A stretch of 64,000 nt of DNA from Onchocerca lupi. Lineage: Eukaryota; Nematoda; Chromadorea; Rhabditida; Onchocercidae. The stretch spans positions 1 to 64,000 of the forward strand of contig JAOVVO010000365.1 in NCBI GenBank assembly GCA_028564675.1. Reading direction: 5' to 3'. The notes under the pieces were generated by a model, which saw only the letters and a program-made list of their open reading frames with translations, searched no databases and was not told the origin of the DNA. Positions 1-12,861 of this stretch are shown here, piece by piece; within the stretch, counting starts at the first letter, position 1, and every line of letters starts with the position of its first letter. The position numbers and the translations under genes are program-made.

Positions 1-1719
1 GGTTTTTTTTTTTTTTTTTTTTTTTTTTTGAAAATTTCTAAGCAATATCAATTTTTATTTTCCAATTTCAATTTGAAAAAAAAATCATAAAATGTTTTTC
101 CCTAAACCATCATTTTCAATTCAATAATTGAATGAAAATAAAATCATGATCAAATGAAATGAATTTATAAAAAAGTAAGCATATTTATTAAAAAAAGAAA
201 AAGCAAATATATTCCATGGAAAAATAGCCAAAAAATATAAATCACTGCAAAAAATACGAATCAAAAATATAAATTATTATACTGCTTTTTTATTTCTTTA
301 ACATAATTTGTTTTAACGACACAAAAATTGATGTGATTTTTTATAGTTCTTTATGCAATTTTATTAAGCGAACTAATTTGAGCTTTTTGAACTAATAAAA
401 TTGCATTTTGAAACCTTTAAACTTGAATAAACTATTAAGACATGCATTAATTACAACTTTATTTTCGATAATATATTTGTAAAAATTTAAAAACAGTATG
501 GAATGCATAAAATTGATCATTAATATCATCTAAAATTAATTCATCAATTACCACTTAAACGAAATTATTAAAAGTTTCATATGCAAATCATTTATTCAAT
601 TTTCAAGAAAAATAGAAGTATCAAAATGTTTATTTAAATAAATTTTACAATTAAGCATAAATCGAAAAGGTAAGATATTTGAATAAATCACAATTAAAAG
701 TTTATTTATGAGTATGAATGGTGTAGATAAGAGATATTTTAGAGATATCATTTATCACGAGAAGAACTTTTGTGGATGATACACTGAAATGACTTTTCAT
801 ACTTTCATATAGGTCACACGATGACCTTTCAAATTATGCGGGATTTTTGAATCAATGCCTAAAATAAACTATTCATTATGCAATTTTTGAAATTGGAGAA
901 AAGTAAGTAGCACAGAGAAGAAAACACTTACTTTAATCGTTCTGAATTGCAAAACTTTAAAAAAAACTTTAACTTTTTTTTTTAAAGTTTTGTGTGTTAA
1001 GTCCATCTATCATTGATTACTTTGTTATTCAAAACTTCACTTTAGAATTTTTTTAGAAATATCTCACTTAACATTAAATGGTAAAAATTCGAATGAACTG
1101 ACAAATCAATAATTGTTTCTCATTTGAAATTTTCTATTTTCGCACTTGTCTGATATTATTCTCAGAAAAAAAAAGAAAATATTCTATTTATTTGGAACAT
1201 TTTTAAAATTTTTTATAATTTATTGTTAGCGCTTCACAGTTTTAATGTATAAGTATTTCAAAAAATAATTGAGCATACTGTATCAAAAGGGCTTTTCAAT
1301 TTTTTTTTTTTTTTTTTGAATTAAAAAAATTGAGAGAAAAAAAAAACTTTTAATAATTTATCACTATTTTTCTGTTACAGAGTTGATATACAAGAAGAAA
1401 TAAAAGAAAAATATAAGGATATTCAATAACAAGTTATCATAAGGGATTAAAAATTAAAAAATAAAAATTGGAAAAAAATTAAAATGTTGCTTGATTTCAG
1501 TTACATAAATAGATCAGAGAGAATAATTATGATGAAAAATTTTTCATAATTTATTTTGAGAAATGCCTTGTTTTTTGATTTATTTGCAGCAAATCTCTTT
1601 TACACTTTGATACATCATTGGAATTAATATTTATGCAAAAATCTCGATGAATTTAAATTAAATTGCTGTATAACAATGAATATATTTACGGATTACTGTA
1701 ATGGAATTCGCCTAGTAAT

Positions 1720-1823
1720 TATCGTTTTAATGATTCATTATCACGATAGTTAGTGACTATCGTTTTAATGATTCATTATCATGATAGTGACTATCGTTTT
1801 AATGATTCATTATCATGATAGTG
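1720..1823. repeat. Tandem repeat, 3 copies of a 34-38 bp unit
   Basis: Three consecutive copies of a unit beginning TATCGTTTTAATGATTCATT start at 1720, 1758 and 1792. The first copy has a 4-base insertion. Each unit is bounded by ACTATC and GATAGT, so each can fold into a small hairpin. No coding potential. Confidence 0.85.
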
Positions 1824-4048
1824 GTCGCATCAGTGTTAAAATTTGTTGAAATTTTTTTTTTTATCAAGATATAAAAAAAAAAAAAATGAAGGAGTAGAAA
1901 AATGAATGATTTGAATTACTTTTAATAATTAAGAGTTGACTTTTACAAATTTTTGATAAGAAATTATTGAAGCAATAAAACTCTTATATTTATATAGATT
2001 GATAAAGAAATAGTTTAATTAACAGTACTAAAAAGTATCAAATTAATTAGTAGATTTTATATGCTAGATGTTATGATAAACAAATTGTTATTTTTTTTTA
2101 GAACTATTTAATGTTAAAAATTTAAGTAAAAAATATAGATCTGTGATTAAATCATAATTATCACAATTATTCTAATTGAATCACGATTATTTGCTCTATT
2201 TAAATTTTTAGCAATTATAAATATTGAGTTATAAATTTTGAATATTAAATATTTTGAGTTAATTAATAGCACAAATTATGGCAATTAATATCGCTTTGAT
2301 TATAATTGTACTATCATCTAAATAACTGTTCTACTGTCATTTTAATGATTATTTTACCATCTCTTTAATAATTATTATCATAACAATGCTGATTGGAAGT
2401 GCCAAAATTTGCATAATCAAATAGTTCAATGATTATTTTGTATTAATCAAGTGCTAATGTTAAATATAGTTAATTTTATCGTAGAAATTGAAATTTGCTC
2501 AGTAAAAGTTTTTCAATCAAAGCGAATATTTATTATTATTATTATTACTAATGTTTTTATTATTGTTACTAATTTCTTTTTTCATTATTCAGTTCATAAC
2601 ATCGTTTCATTAGTGTTAATTTCGCTAATTTACAACGAATTCTCTCCCAGGCATTCCTGTTCAGATTCATTGTCAAAGATGATATTAGTTATTTTATAAA
2701 AAAATGTGTTATAATTTGAAATGGAAATTCATTACTAAATTATTCATTGTTAAAAGAATATTATATATAAAGAAATTGGTCAAGTTTCTGTTTGTCAGAA
2801 TTTTTTCATCTTGCAAAAAGTAATACATTAATACTGTTATAAGGCAAGCATTTTTGAACAAATAAATCCGCCTTGTAAACTTATTTCATCATTGGCATGA
2901 GAAGTTTTGTTTATTGCACTATTGATTCTTATACTGAAAAACTCATTAAAAATAAGCAATCTAAATCAAAATGAGTTTGAAAAAAGTACAGTATATAGAA
3001 AGACAATTATGGATTTCGTTTTTTTTTTTTTTTTAATTTTTTTAAAATTATTTTTTAAAATAATTGCCGCTAAGAAATAAAATATTGAAGTCCTTTGCAA
3101 TTTATGCGGCTTTCTTTCCATAAAACAAATAAATAATGAATCAAATAATTTATTTATTTATTTGCTGTGTTTAGAGATGAGGAAAAATTTATTTCGAAGA
3201 AATTTGCAGCATTCGAATAATTTGTTAAGCTTGAAAAAAGAAAAAAGGTTAAAAAATTATGATTAAATTTGAATAATTCATATTTCGACGCATACAAATT
3301 ATATTCTACAAAATGATGAATTATTTCTGTAAATAAATATTTGATGTATAAATCTGATTTTTCATTTTTAATTCATCTTTTTTGTCATCTATTTAGATCA
3401 TTTTATAAGGACAATTTTCATATTTTCGAGCCTTCATAGATGGATTTTATTAAAATGAAATTTCGGCATCATAAAAAGCATTTGATAATTTTAAAATTTT
3501 ATTTTCTGATTTTAGAATTCCTTTGTTCTCTCTTCTATGCTATAACAGTTAATGAAAATTAGAGCAATATTTTGATAATTTGCAAGAGATTGCAAATAAA
3601 TGATGATGATTTATTAATTGATCTTGCTTTGCTGTTTCATCGTAGAATAATTAGTCAATCAAACTTTTCCTCTTATTATCATTATCTATTTTTATCATCA
3701 CTATATTATCACTATATCTCGCTATAAATATCACTCATAATATTACACCTTTAGATTAAGAAATTTGATTGATGACAAAAGCATCGATCACCATCCTTTA
3801 CGACTTGTCATTATATTCCTGATTGATCGAAAATATATGAATTCATAATAGTTGAATAATCCTAATCCGATCAAAAAGTTTTTCTGTTAGAGAGTTTTTT
3901 GCATAAATATTTAGAAATTAATGCTCTTCTTTTTGATATTACGGAATTGTTACGTATTTTATACACTTTCAAGAAAGGTTAAATCGCTTTATTTTGTTTC
4001 TTATCTCTCAAAAGATTTATCTTTTTTATCTCTCTTGTTTTTTATCTC

Positions 4049-4082
<34 letters not shown>

Positions 4083-4136
4083 CTTTTCATCACTTTTTAT
4101 TAAAAGAAACAGAAAATATGAAATTCAACCCTTACT

Positions 4137-4480
4137 ATAATCGATTTTGATTGATCCCATCGATGAAATCATTCAGTGCTACACATCTGATCACTTCTTT
4201 TTCCTCAACTGAAGATCCAAATCCTATCATCTCGTTGAATAACTTTCCAATTATCCTATTAACGCTTTTAGCTCATCGATCCTGTTCTTCATCGGTAAGA
4301 TCAATCAAAATTAACATTGATCTGCTAATCGCTACCACAAATAATAATCACCTCATCTGTCTGATCAAAAGCTCCTCTCTCACTATCAGTTAATCTTTGT
4401 TTACTTTAAGTTTGTGTCATTTGACCTCTTGCATCTCTCTCTGCCAGGTAAAACTGTCATCCTTTTTGTTTGTTTCTGTT
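4137..4480. repeat. Diverged dispersed repeat, copy 1
   Basis: This segment aligns collinearly with 7736-8075. Shared anchors are TAATCGATTTT at the start, GATCACTT-TTT-TCCT, ATCATCTC-TT-AATAA-T-TCCAA, TCATCNNTCCTG and TATCAGTTA-TCTTTGTTTAC near the end. The copies are well diverged and contain small indels. One frame of this copy is open for about 80 codons, but copy 2 does not keep that frame, so coding is unlikely. The family is unknown. Confidence 0.7.
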
Positions 4481-4601
4481 TCATTCTTCTCACCGCTAAC
4501 TTTTATTTCATTTGCTTAAATATTTTTTATTCTTTATGTCATATTATTGAAAATAATGGAAAATAGGATAATTGATAATTTACGATAAAAGGGAAAAAAT
4601 T

Positions 4602-4774
4602 GACTTTTGGTTTCCAGACTAATTGCGATATTTGGCTTTTTTGGGCTTTTTTGGCTTCCAGACTAACTGCTACACTTGGCTTTTAGCTCCCAGACTATTG
4701 CGACATTTAGCTTCTAGCTTTCAGATTAATTGCGACACTTGCATTTTGACTTCCAGACTCTTGACCGCAACACT
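4602..4774. repeat. Tandem repeat, about 4 degenerate copies of 40-50 bp
   Basis: Repeated blocks of the form GGCTTTTGGCTTCCAGACTAA followed by TTGCGACACTT occur four times with substitutions and indels. No terminal structures suggest a transposon. Confidence 0.75.
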
Positions 4775-5904
4775 CTGAATACATATTTCGAGAGTGGAAG
4801 GCTCCAGAAAGATTATATCAAACAATTATAGCTTATTACTCACTTGACCATGTAATCCTCTCCACACATCTTTTCAATCGCCTCTTCCGTTCTCGATTCC
4901 CGACAAAATTAGAAGCCTTCGTTTCTCGATCTTTTCATACTATTCTCATAGTTTTCAATACTATTTTTCATTTTCTCCATTGAACTATTTCAGTTGATCT
5001 CAACGGTGCAACATTTATTGATCGCAGGTATTGCATTCTTTTTCGCCCCATTTTTTTTTTTTTTTTTTCATTTCACCTTTCCAAATACCTTTTTCAAATT
5101 CAAATTTTAGATTCATTAGTTCAATTAATTGTAATTAATTGAACATAAGTTTATTTAATTGCAATATGCGGCTTTCGATGAAATTTCAAACTTGAATTTT
5201 CTTTTCTGTCTCGTAAAGTTTTATATCTCCCAGTTTTTTTATTCAATTCTCCGGGAGAATAGTCAACATGTTTAGTATTTTTTTTTCCAACATTTGAAGA
5301 GCTTTTCTGTTTATTCAGTTTTGAAATAAGAAATCAATATATTTTTGATCGATATGATGATTAAAGACATAGCTGATATGACAAGATAATTTGTCCTATT
5401 ATCATTGATATACTCTGATAGTCTTCATTAATTATTCGTAACTTATTAGTCAGATATTTCATTGCAGCAGTTCTAATTTTTATTATTGTCGATTTCAACT
5501 TAAACTTTACAAAAGTGATATCTTTTCAACATTCTCTTATCAAATACATCTTCTATTATTCCATCAACTATTTCTTTTTTTTTTAAGTTCCTTCCTCCAT
5601 TTCCTAGATTTTAAACCTAATCGCTATTTCTCCTGAAATGAACAATTTTCCAGCGGAATCGATTTTTAGATTCTTCTGAATCATTGCCTTAATTTCTCAG
5701 CACAAAAGCAAAAGGTTTTTATTTCGCTTAACTTCGCGATTCATTATTGTATTATTTATCATTGTTCGATTATCTTATTCTTGCTCTCTTTGTACCGTTT
5801 GAATTCTTCGTTCTGATTCTTTTTTCTTCAAATCATCATAAAGGGATGAATAATGCATTTCTTACAATGGAAATATTCTTTTTTTTCCATTTCGCAACTG
5901 TCTC

Positions 5905-6285
5905 ATACATTCAAAACTGCACGATATATTCACAATTGCACGATATATTCACAATTGCACGATAAATCCACAATTGCATGATAGCATCCATTCAAAACTG
6001 CGCGATGCATCATTTCATAATTGTAGGACATATTGACGGCTGCACGATATATCCAGAATTGCATGCTACATCCATTTCAAAATTGCAAGATACACAATTG
6101 CACAACAAATCCATTCCAAAACTGCATGACACATCCATTCCATAATTGCACAACATATTCACAACTGCACGATATATCTACAATTGCACGACACATCCAT
6201 TCGAAAACTGCACGATACATTTACAATTGCACGACACATCCATTCCACACCTGCACGATACATCCATAATCGCACGAAAATAGTT
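5905..6285. repeat. Degenerate minisatellite, 20-25 bp unit
   Basis: Many copies alternate between AATTGCACGATATATTCAC-like and ACACATCCATTCCAAAACTGC-like units. Unit length varies and substitutions are common. A reading frame open for 78 codons across 6033-6269 is a by-product of the repeat (repeated Asn-Cys-Thr and His-Pro-Phe) and is not taken as a gene. Confidence 0.85.
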
Positions 6286-7735
6286 TAAGCATGCATCAAG
6301 TTCATATGAGTTTATATTTGCTAACTTCACAATAAAATGAATACAATCAGCACTCGTTATCTCAATGATCTTTGTTGCAAGCGCAAAAGTCTCACTAGTC
6401 TTGATTTAGCTTGGATCTGATACTGTCATATGTTGCATATCTCGTAGTATCATGTTACTGTGACTTTTGATTCTTTATATTATTTAGCTATATTCAGGCA
6501 ATACTAAATCACAAAAGAAAAAAAGAAAAAAATAGAAAAACTTTTAAAATTGAAAATTTCGGCAATAATTTAATCGGTATGCAAAACTTTGCTTAAATAA
6601 GAATCATTTTATTTTAGATTCCAATTTCGAGATTCTATTTCCTATTTTTCAGTATCACTTGCCAATTCAGAGATTCTATACCCTATTCTTCCAGTATCAT
6701 TTGCATAAAACCCTGTTGATGTTGCTATTTCAGAAATCATCAATTACCACACCATTCTTCTCTCAAACCTGGTACTTGAGCTATGAGTATGAATTGATTG
6801 CTTGATTTTCGTCCCATTTAATTATTTTTTCCAATTTTCAAACAACTTACTAACTTGTTTTTGAATCCAGAATGCATAGCTCATTTTAGAAGCAAACTTT
6901 TTGGAGAATTATACGATCGCCATATCTTTCGGATAAGATATACTTTGCCCAATATTTATAATTCTAGTATAATATTTAATATTATTATTTTGATCGTCTC
7001 GAAATACACATCTCTTTTCAAATAGCTAAAAAAAAATATTTGATATTTGAGTATCTGAAAGATTTTGATCATTATACCGTTTTCTGAAGCCGTTTTCTAA
7101 AATAATCTCTATTTGACAGGACAAGCCAACTCAGCCATGAATGATATTGAAGTAAATAAGTTTAATTTTATTAATCTTTTTTACTCTTGGCCTTTCCGCC
7201 GGTTACTTTTGTTCTTAAAGATTGAATTCCAATTTTTTTTTTTTTTTTTTTTTTTTATGTATAAACATATATCTTCAAGCATACTTTCTTTTCTTCTAGC
7301 TATAATTTATTTTATTTTTAATATATCCTTACCGTTTTCCATCATTTCCGCTAATCCATCCCATTTTTCTTTCTTCGTCGATTTAATGAAGTCTTTTGCT
7401 CCATTTTTCATATCATTAAAAAAAAAATTTTTTCTTGATATATTTCTCGAATTTACGTACTTTCCTCTTAAATATTCTTCCTTGGACTTTATGTAGCGCT
7501 CACATTTGTTCTTGATCTGAGAAATATTCCTCGAGCGATTTGATCAAATCTAGTTCTTTGATTTCATCAGCAGCCTAAGAGTTAAACTTCATCTTTATCA
7601 AATTTGCACTTTTTGTAAATTGCTTACTGATATATAACGAAATTTCTTAATTTACGGCACAAATCGTTGAACAGATAAACTTTATTAGCACAAAAAATAC
7701 GGAATAATAAATGAAGATGAAGTTTAGCTCTTATT

Positions 7736-8075
7736 GTTAATCGATTTTCGTTAATACTACCGGTGAAATTCCTCAACATGACAATTTCGATCACTTTTTC
7801 TCCTTAAGATACAGATCGATCTAAATTCGATCATCTCATTAAATAATTCTCCAACTACTTTATTAATAATCTTAATTCATTTTTCCTGGCAACAATGATC
7901 CTATAATTTATTGTCACTACCATTGAAGGAATGACAAATATTAATGACCCATATCTATCTGATCAAAGCTCACCTCATATCAGTTATTCTTTGTTTACTT
8001 TATTTTGTATCGTTTAATGACTGAATCTTTATCAGATAACTATCACTAAATTCTGTTTGTTTACATTCCTTCTCT
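7736..8075. repeat. Diverged dispersed repeat, copy 2
   Basis: This is the partner of 4137-4480 in the same orientation, collinear over about 330 bp with indels. No open frame is shared between the two copies, so a non-coding repeat or ancient segmental duplication is the simplest reading. Confidence 0.7.
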
Positions 8076-8345
8076 TCCTATTTAAACTAATAATATAAAA
8101 TGGAGAAAGAATGAAATACTTGGCAATTTATATTTAAAATTTATACTGCTTATAGAGATAGATTTAATTTTTAGTTACATGACAAGAACTGAATAAAAAT
8201 TTTTCGAAAACGAATTTGCAGGAAAATGTTTGACAAATTTCTACAAAACTGCAAAATTTATTACAAAAAGAAAAAAAAAAAAAAGAAATGTTTGTGGAAA
8301 TATTTGCGAGAAATTCCTATGTTTTATAATCTATATTGAAAAAAA

Positions 8346-8480
8346 TATAAATGTTGTTCGTTAACTACTCTTCGTATAACTTTGCTAATTCTTCACCGAT
8401 TGCTTTCAAATTTTCACATATCGTTGCATTCGAATAGGCGCGTCTTTTTTTATATGGAAATGTGCTCTTTTTTTTTTTTT
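8346..8480. repeat. Fragment of the Helitron-like end repeat
   Basis: It contains the family signature seen at seven or so places in the window: CACCGATTGCTTTCAAATTTT, then a cAcAacGTTGCATTCGAATAGGCGCGT block ending near 8446. The outer TCTATATAAATAAAAATG end is degraded here. Confidence 0.65.
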
Positions 8481-8540
8481 TTTTTTTTCACCTGTCACAC
8501 CTATGATAGATGAAAATAATAAAAAAATAATTCTGCTTGT

Positions 8541-8845
8541 TAAAATATTCCATATTTTATTTTAAAAATTGATTTTTTTATTATTAAAATACTAATAAGT
8601 GATATTATTATTTCAAATACAATTTTCTTCGAATTATTAGAATTATTTACTAAAAATATTAGTAAATTCATTATACAAAGCAATAATCGATTAAGTAAAA
8701 CATTCCATATTTTATTTTAAAAGATGATTTTTAATTACAAATTGAAATACTAATAAGTGATATTATTATTTCAGATACAATTCTATTCTTTTAGTAAAAA
8801 TATTAGTAAATTTATAATACAAAGAAGTTAACGAATTATTCAACT
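8541..8845. repeat. Tandem duplication, two 155-bp copies
   Basis: Copy 1 starts at 8541 and copy 2 at 8696. Both share TAAAA-ATTCCATATTTTAT, then ACTAATAAGTGATATTATTA, then AAAAATATTAGTAAATT, then an ATACAAAG block, in the same order. The duplication is moderately diverged and non-coding. Confidence 0.85.
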
Positions 8846-9104
8846 GGTGTTCAATTTATCAATATCTCTTGCACTTCTTTCCTTCCTCTATTCCTATTAC
8901 TTCAAAATTACATTTCATTTCATTTCATTATCGATCGTTGAGCAGCCTTTCTATTTCAAAATATTTTCCTTATAATGCTATATTTGCATTACTATTCTTT
9001 TTTTAAATGCTTTTTATCTTTTTCTATCGCTAAAATTAGCATTAAAAAGTGTGCTTCTACAGCAATTAATGCATATTATGTAAATTTTTACAACACAATG
9101 CCTA

Positions 9105-9375
9105 TTCAACAAAATAATGCTATTCTGCAGCACGATAATACATTACTGCATCTGAATTGTACTATCATCGAAAATTGATTAAATTTTTTTTAAAAATGTT
9201 TTATGCAGTTTAATTCTATACAATCTCCGATTTAATTTAATTCCACCAAAATACTGTTACATTGTAGCACGTATTGCATTGCTGCATGTAAATTGTACTA
9301 TTGTCAAAAATAGATTAAACTTTTTTAATGTACTTTTTTTTTACTTCTATTCCAATACAATTTAATCCCAATTTC
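9105..9375. repeat. Diverged tandem duplication, period about 140 bp
   Basis: The block with a GCAGCACG-like segment, a GCATT-CTGCAT segment, AATTGTACTAT and AT-GATTAAA-TTTTTT occurs at about 9125 and again at about 9262. Each is followed by a similar TTC-TATNCAAT stretch. Non-coding. Confidence 0.7.
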
Positions 9376-9800
9376 TCCTTTTAAAGTTTCATTTGATAAT
9401 AGAAATATACTATATGATTTTTTTTTTCAATAAATTTATTCCATTTAAATACTTTGAAAAGAAAATTATTTTATTTTTTATCACATTTCCTAAAATGATT
9501 AATTCAATCATTATAGGAGAAACACTTTTCTTGTTGTAAAGCATTATTTACCTCTTTTTTTTTTTTCAACTTTTTTATTTACTTTTTATGAAAGTATGAA
9601 CTTTTTTTTTTAATGTTTTTCTTCCACTTATCTTTTTACTATTAGGAGTATTGTGATATTGATTTATATTTGAATTATTGGATATGGATAAAAATTTCTA
9701 ATTTCATTAGCGATCATTTAAATTCTTACAATGGCGAATATGATACTAAATATATTTTTTATCCATAAATTCATAGTAAATGTATTTTTAATCCATAAAC

Positions 9801-10222
9801 AAATGATTAATGCTAAATCAAATTTTATTGCAGTGTAATTCGCAGTTAATTTTCTTGATAGAGTAAAATGAAAGGAAGAAAACCTTTATCATATACTAAT
9901 TGAAATAGTATTAATTATCATGTATTAGTTGAAATATTTAATACTATTTTAATTAATATATATTTAAAATTATTTTAATTAGTATAACGATATATATGAC
10001 ATTTAACACTGTTTTCAGTTATTACATGATACTTAACACTGTTTCAATTATAGTATAAAAATATTTTAGTGTATGGTACTTAAAACTATTTCAATTAAGA
10101 TGTGATAATTAATATCATTTCAACTAGTATATGATAAAGGTCTACTTCCTTTCATTTTACTGTATCAAGAAAATTAACTGCGAATTACACTTCAATAAAA
10201 TTTGATTTAGCATTAATCATTT
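9801..10222. mobile_element. Long inverted-repeat element (MITE or foldback-like)
   Basis: The left arm at 9801-9935, starting AAATGATTAATGCTAAATCA, is the near-perfect reverse complement of the right arm at about 10088-10222. Only a few mismatches occur over roughly 135 bp. The loop between the arms holds several degenerate direct repeats of a T-AACACTGTTTCAATTA-like motif. There is no coding sequence. A clean target-site duplication was not identified; both flanks contain TAAAC, but not directly adjacent on the right. Transcribed RNA would fold into one long hairpin. Confidence 0.8.
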
Positions 10223-12798
10223 ATTTAAACAACATAAAATTCGAATTTGCTTCAATTTTTCATTAAATAAATTGCAACACCATATCATCACCATAAAACT
10301 TTTTTCTTTATCAGTAATCTTTTATCATTTATCTTTGATCATTTATAAACTATTCCTATACACATCAATAATTGTAATCTGTCACAATTTGTAGTGAGAA
10401 AAGTTAAAAAAAAAATTTAGATATTTTTATACTCAAATCTTATTTAAAAAAGCTTTACAGTAGATTTTTATTTGTCTCTCAAATTCAGAGATTTTGATAA
10501 AAGTTAACGTTTTATCTTTTTTTTTAACGTATTGAATCTTGATATGTCATCAAAACGATACAATCAAATTTATCACAAAAGAAATTTTTTTTTCTCTCAT
10601 TCTTTGATTAGAATTTTTCATTTTAAATTTTCCTTTTTTTTCTTCTGTCTTTTTTTTTTTTCAACTTTAGGTTATTTGAAATAATTTAATAAACGCAGTG
10701 CATAAAATTATCGTCATGCTAGACAAATGATTTAATTAATTAACAAGTATTTCAACTCTTGTGACAAAATTCACTTTTATTTGAAATTCAAAATGGAAAG
10801 TAAAATATAAGTTTAATATTTCTAATATTATCGAAATAATTAGTTAGATTTTTATCTTTTACTTATATAAATAGTGTAAATATTAAATATTTTTGTATGT
10901 GTTTTTTTCTTTTTTTTCTTTTTTTTTTGTGATCAGAAAGTAAGTTACTCATCAAAAAATCTATCCAGTTTAAGCTGACATGTTTATTTTTAAATTTCAA
11001 ATTGTTCTTAACATCTGAGCTTCTTTCACCTTGAATGTTTGCCTTGCGTAATTAAGATAAGAGAAGTTAAACGTTAAAAATTTGAGGAACAATTATATCT
11101 TTCATTGACTGGTTTGTTTCATATAATTGAAAACTTTTCTAGTTTTTTTGCAGATATTTTTGTTACTAAAAAAAAAAAAAAAAAAAAAAAAGCTGAACGA
11201 TTGTTTATGTTTTAAAAAAAAAGTTAAAAAAATGCTTAAAAATTAAAATGAAAAAATCCAAGCATAGATTTATTATAAATATTTGTCAGATTTTAGCCCC
11301 TTTTTTCATGCCAATTTTCAAACACACTTTATTCAAATTTTGACTTTACAATTTAAAATTCAATTGCATCTGTATTTGCACAGTACAATTAATACTTTTT
11401 TTTCTTAATATTCTTGAGCAAAAACTTTTCAATACATTTTAATATATATATATCTATCAATTTTTTATCTTTGAAAATACCGAATTCAATTTGAAAGAAA
11501 AATACATAACAATTGTTTGAAGAATTTCAGTATAGTGATGATTTTTGATGTTAATTTTTTGTTTTTTTTTTTCACTTTTTACTTTTTCTGTTATTTTTCC
11601 GACAAGTTCTTTATCATTTTATAATATGGCAGAAGTAGCGATAACGTTTAAGATTTATTTTTATTTTTATTTTTGTATTTTCTTCATCATGTTTCTTGCT
11701 TCTACTTAATCTTTCTTTTTGTTTTTTCTTTTTTCTTTCTTAATCCACAAATTCAGGGATATTTTTCCTTGAAGTACCCGGTTTTTTATTTTTTTATTTT
11801 TTTTAAACCAAATGATGCAATGATTCATGGCGATTATTTTTCTTCTCTCAATTTCATCATTGGTTTCAATTTTTCTGTTGAAATTTGAAAAGTTGTAAAT
11901 CAAATTGAAAGAACAAAAAAAAAAAAGAAAAAAAAAACGAAACGAAACGGGACAAAAAAAGAAAAGTAAATACTTTTATCGATGAATACTTGCATAACAT
12001 CTGTTTACAAATGATGTATGTTCTATCTTTTTCCCTCTAGCAAAGCAATACTTTCAACTGATTATTTACTGAACTTTTAAAAAAATTTCATTCATTTGAC
12101 TTATTTTTCTTTTTTTCCTTTTCTGTTTTAAATCACTTTTTTTTCTCATTAATATTCCAGGTTTTTTCTTTTTTTTTTAATTTTTTTTTGATGAAGCTTT
12201 TTTTTCTTTCGGAAACAGCTAGAAAGGGATCTTTTCCAAAGTTTTTAACTTTATGATCTTTTTTAAAAAAATCTATGTGGGAATGTAAATCCAAGAATGA
12301 TTAATTCTTATTTAATTAGTCAATTTTAGCAGAATAAAAATTGTGATGGATTTTAAAAAAGGGAAAGAGAGAATGAGAGAGAGAAAGAAAGAAAGGGAAG
12401 GATTTAATAAAGTTAGTCACCTTTTTTGGAATATTCATAAAATTAAAAATTATGTCCGATAATTTTAAAAATGATAATTTTAAAATGATATGAAATGGTT
12501 TGAAAAAGAAACAGATATGATATAATTATAATGGAAATATTTTAAATGGAGAAAAAATTTGAGAAATAGTATGGTAATTTTAGAGATAATATGAAAAAAA
12601 AAAGGAGAATTTGTTAGAGAATATATGAAAGTAACGATGAAAAAAAAAAGCAATGAACAAATGTATTGTAATTGATTGACAAAGATTGATGATTTTTGAA
12701 AGAGAGAGTATGAAGATGAGCGATAGCGGAGAAAGATTAAAATAAGATTGGGAATGTTAGATAGAGAGAGAACAACAACAACAACAATAACAACGACA

Positions 12799-12861
12799 AT
12801 GTATACCCTTCCCGATTCTCGATCAGTAACTGATTCAGAAAACGAACAGATGGACTCTTTC
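12799..12861 (+). CDS. Possible alternative first exon of the AMPK gamma gene
   Basis: An ATG at 12799 opens 21 codons of ordinary, non-AT-driven composition (MYTLPDSRSVTDSENEQMDS, then F), ending at a GTTTGC donor in phase 0. The next aakg exon, at 16706, also begins in phase 0, and the supported first exon ends at a similar GTTTGT donor. Upstream lie a GAGA tract and CAACAACAA, which would be 5' UTR or promoter. The ACAATG context is reasonable. No transcript evidence is available, and chance is possible because the frame stops 9 codons later. This is an inference from phase and codon character. Confidence 0.25.

Larger units (their letters stand above)
1..12798. other. Gene-poor AT-rich region
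   Basis: No exon with a convincing coding signature was found on either strand. Open frames here are short, T-rich or A-rich, and translate to Phe/Ile/Leu/Lys-rich strings typical of chance frames in AT-rich DNA. The stretch holds poly-T and poly-A runs and the repeats listed separately (1720, 4137, 4602, 5905, 7736, 8346, 8541, 9105 and 9801). It could be distal 5' flank of the AMPK gamma gene or simple intergenic DNA. Confidence 0.6.

Noticed and set aside
1..29. Long T run at the window start as a poly(A) tail of a retrocopy
   Set aside because: Similar T and A runs of 15-30 bases occur throughout the window, and no processed gene copy lies next to it.
5905..6285. CRISPR-like array of short repeats
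   Set aside because: Units are directly adjacent and degenerate, there are no uniform unique spacers, and the genome is eukaryotic; it is a minisatellite.
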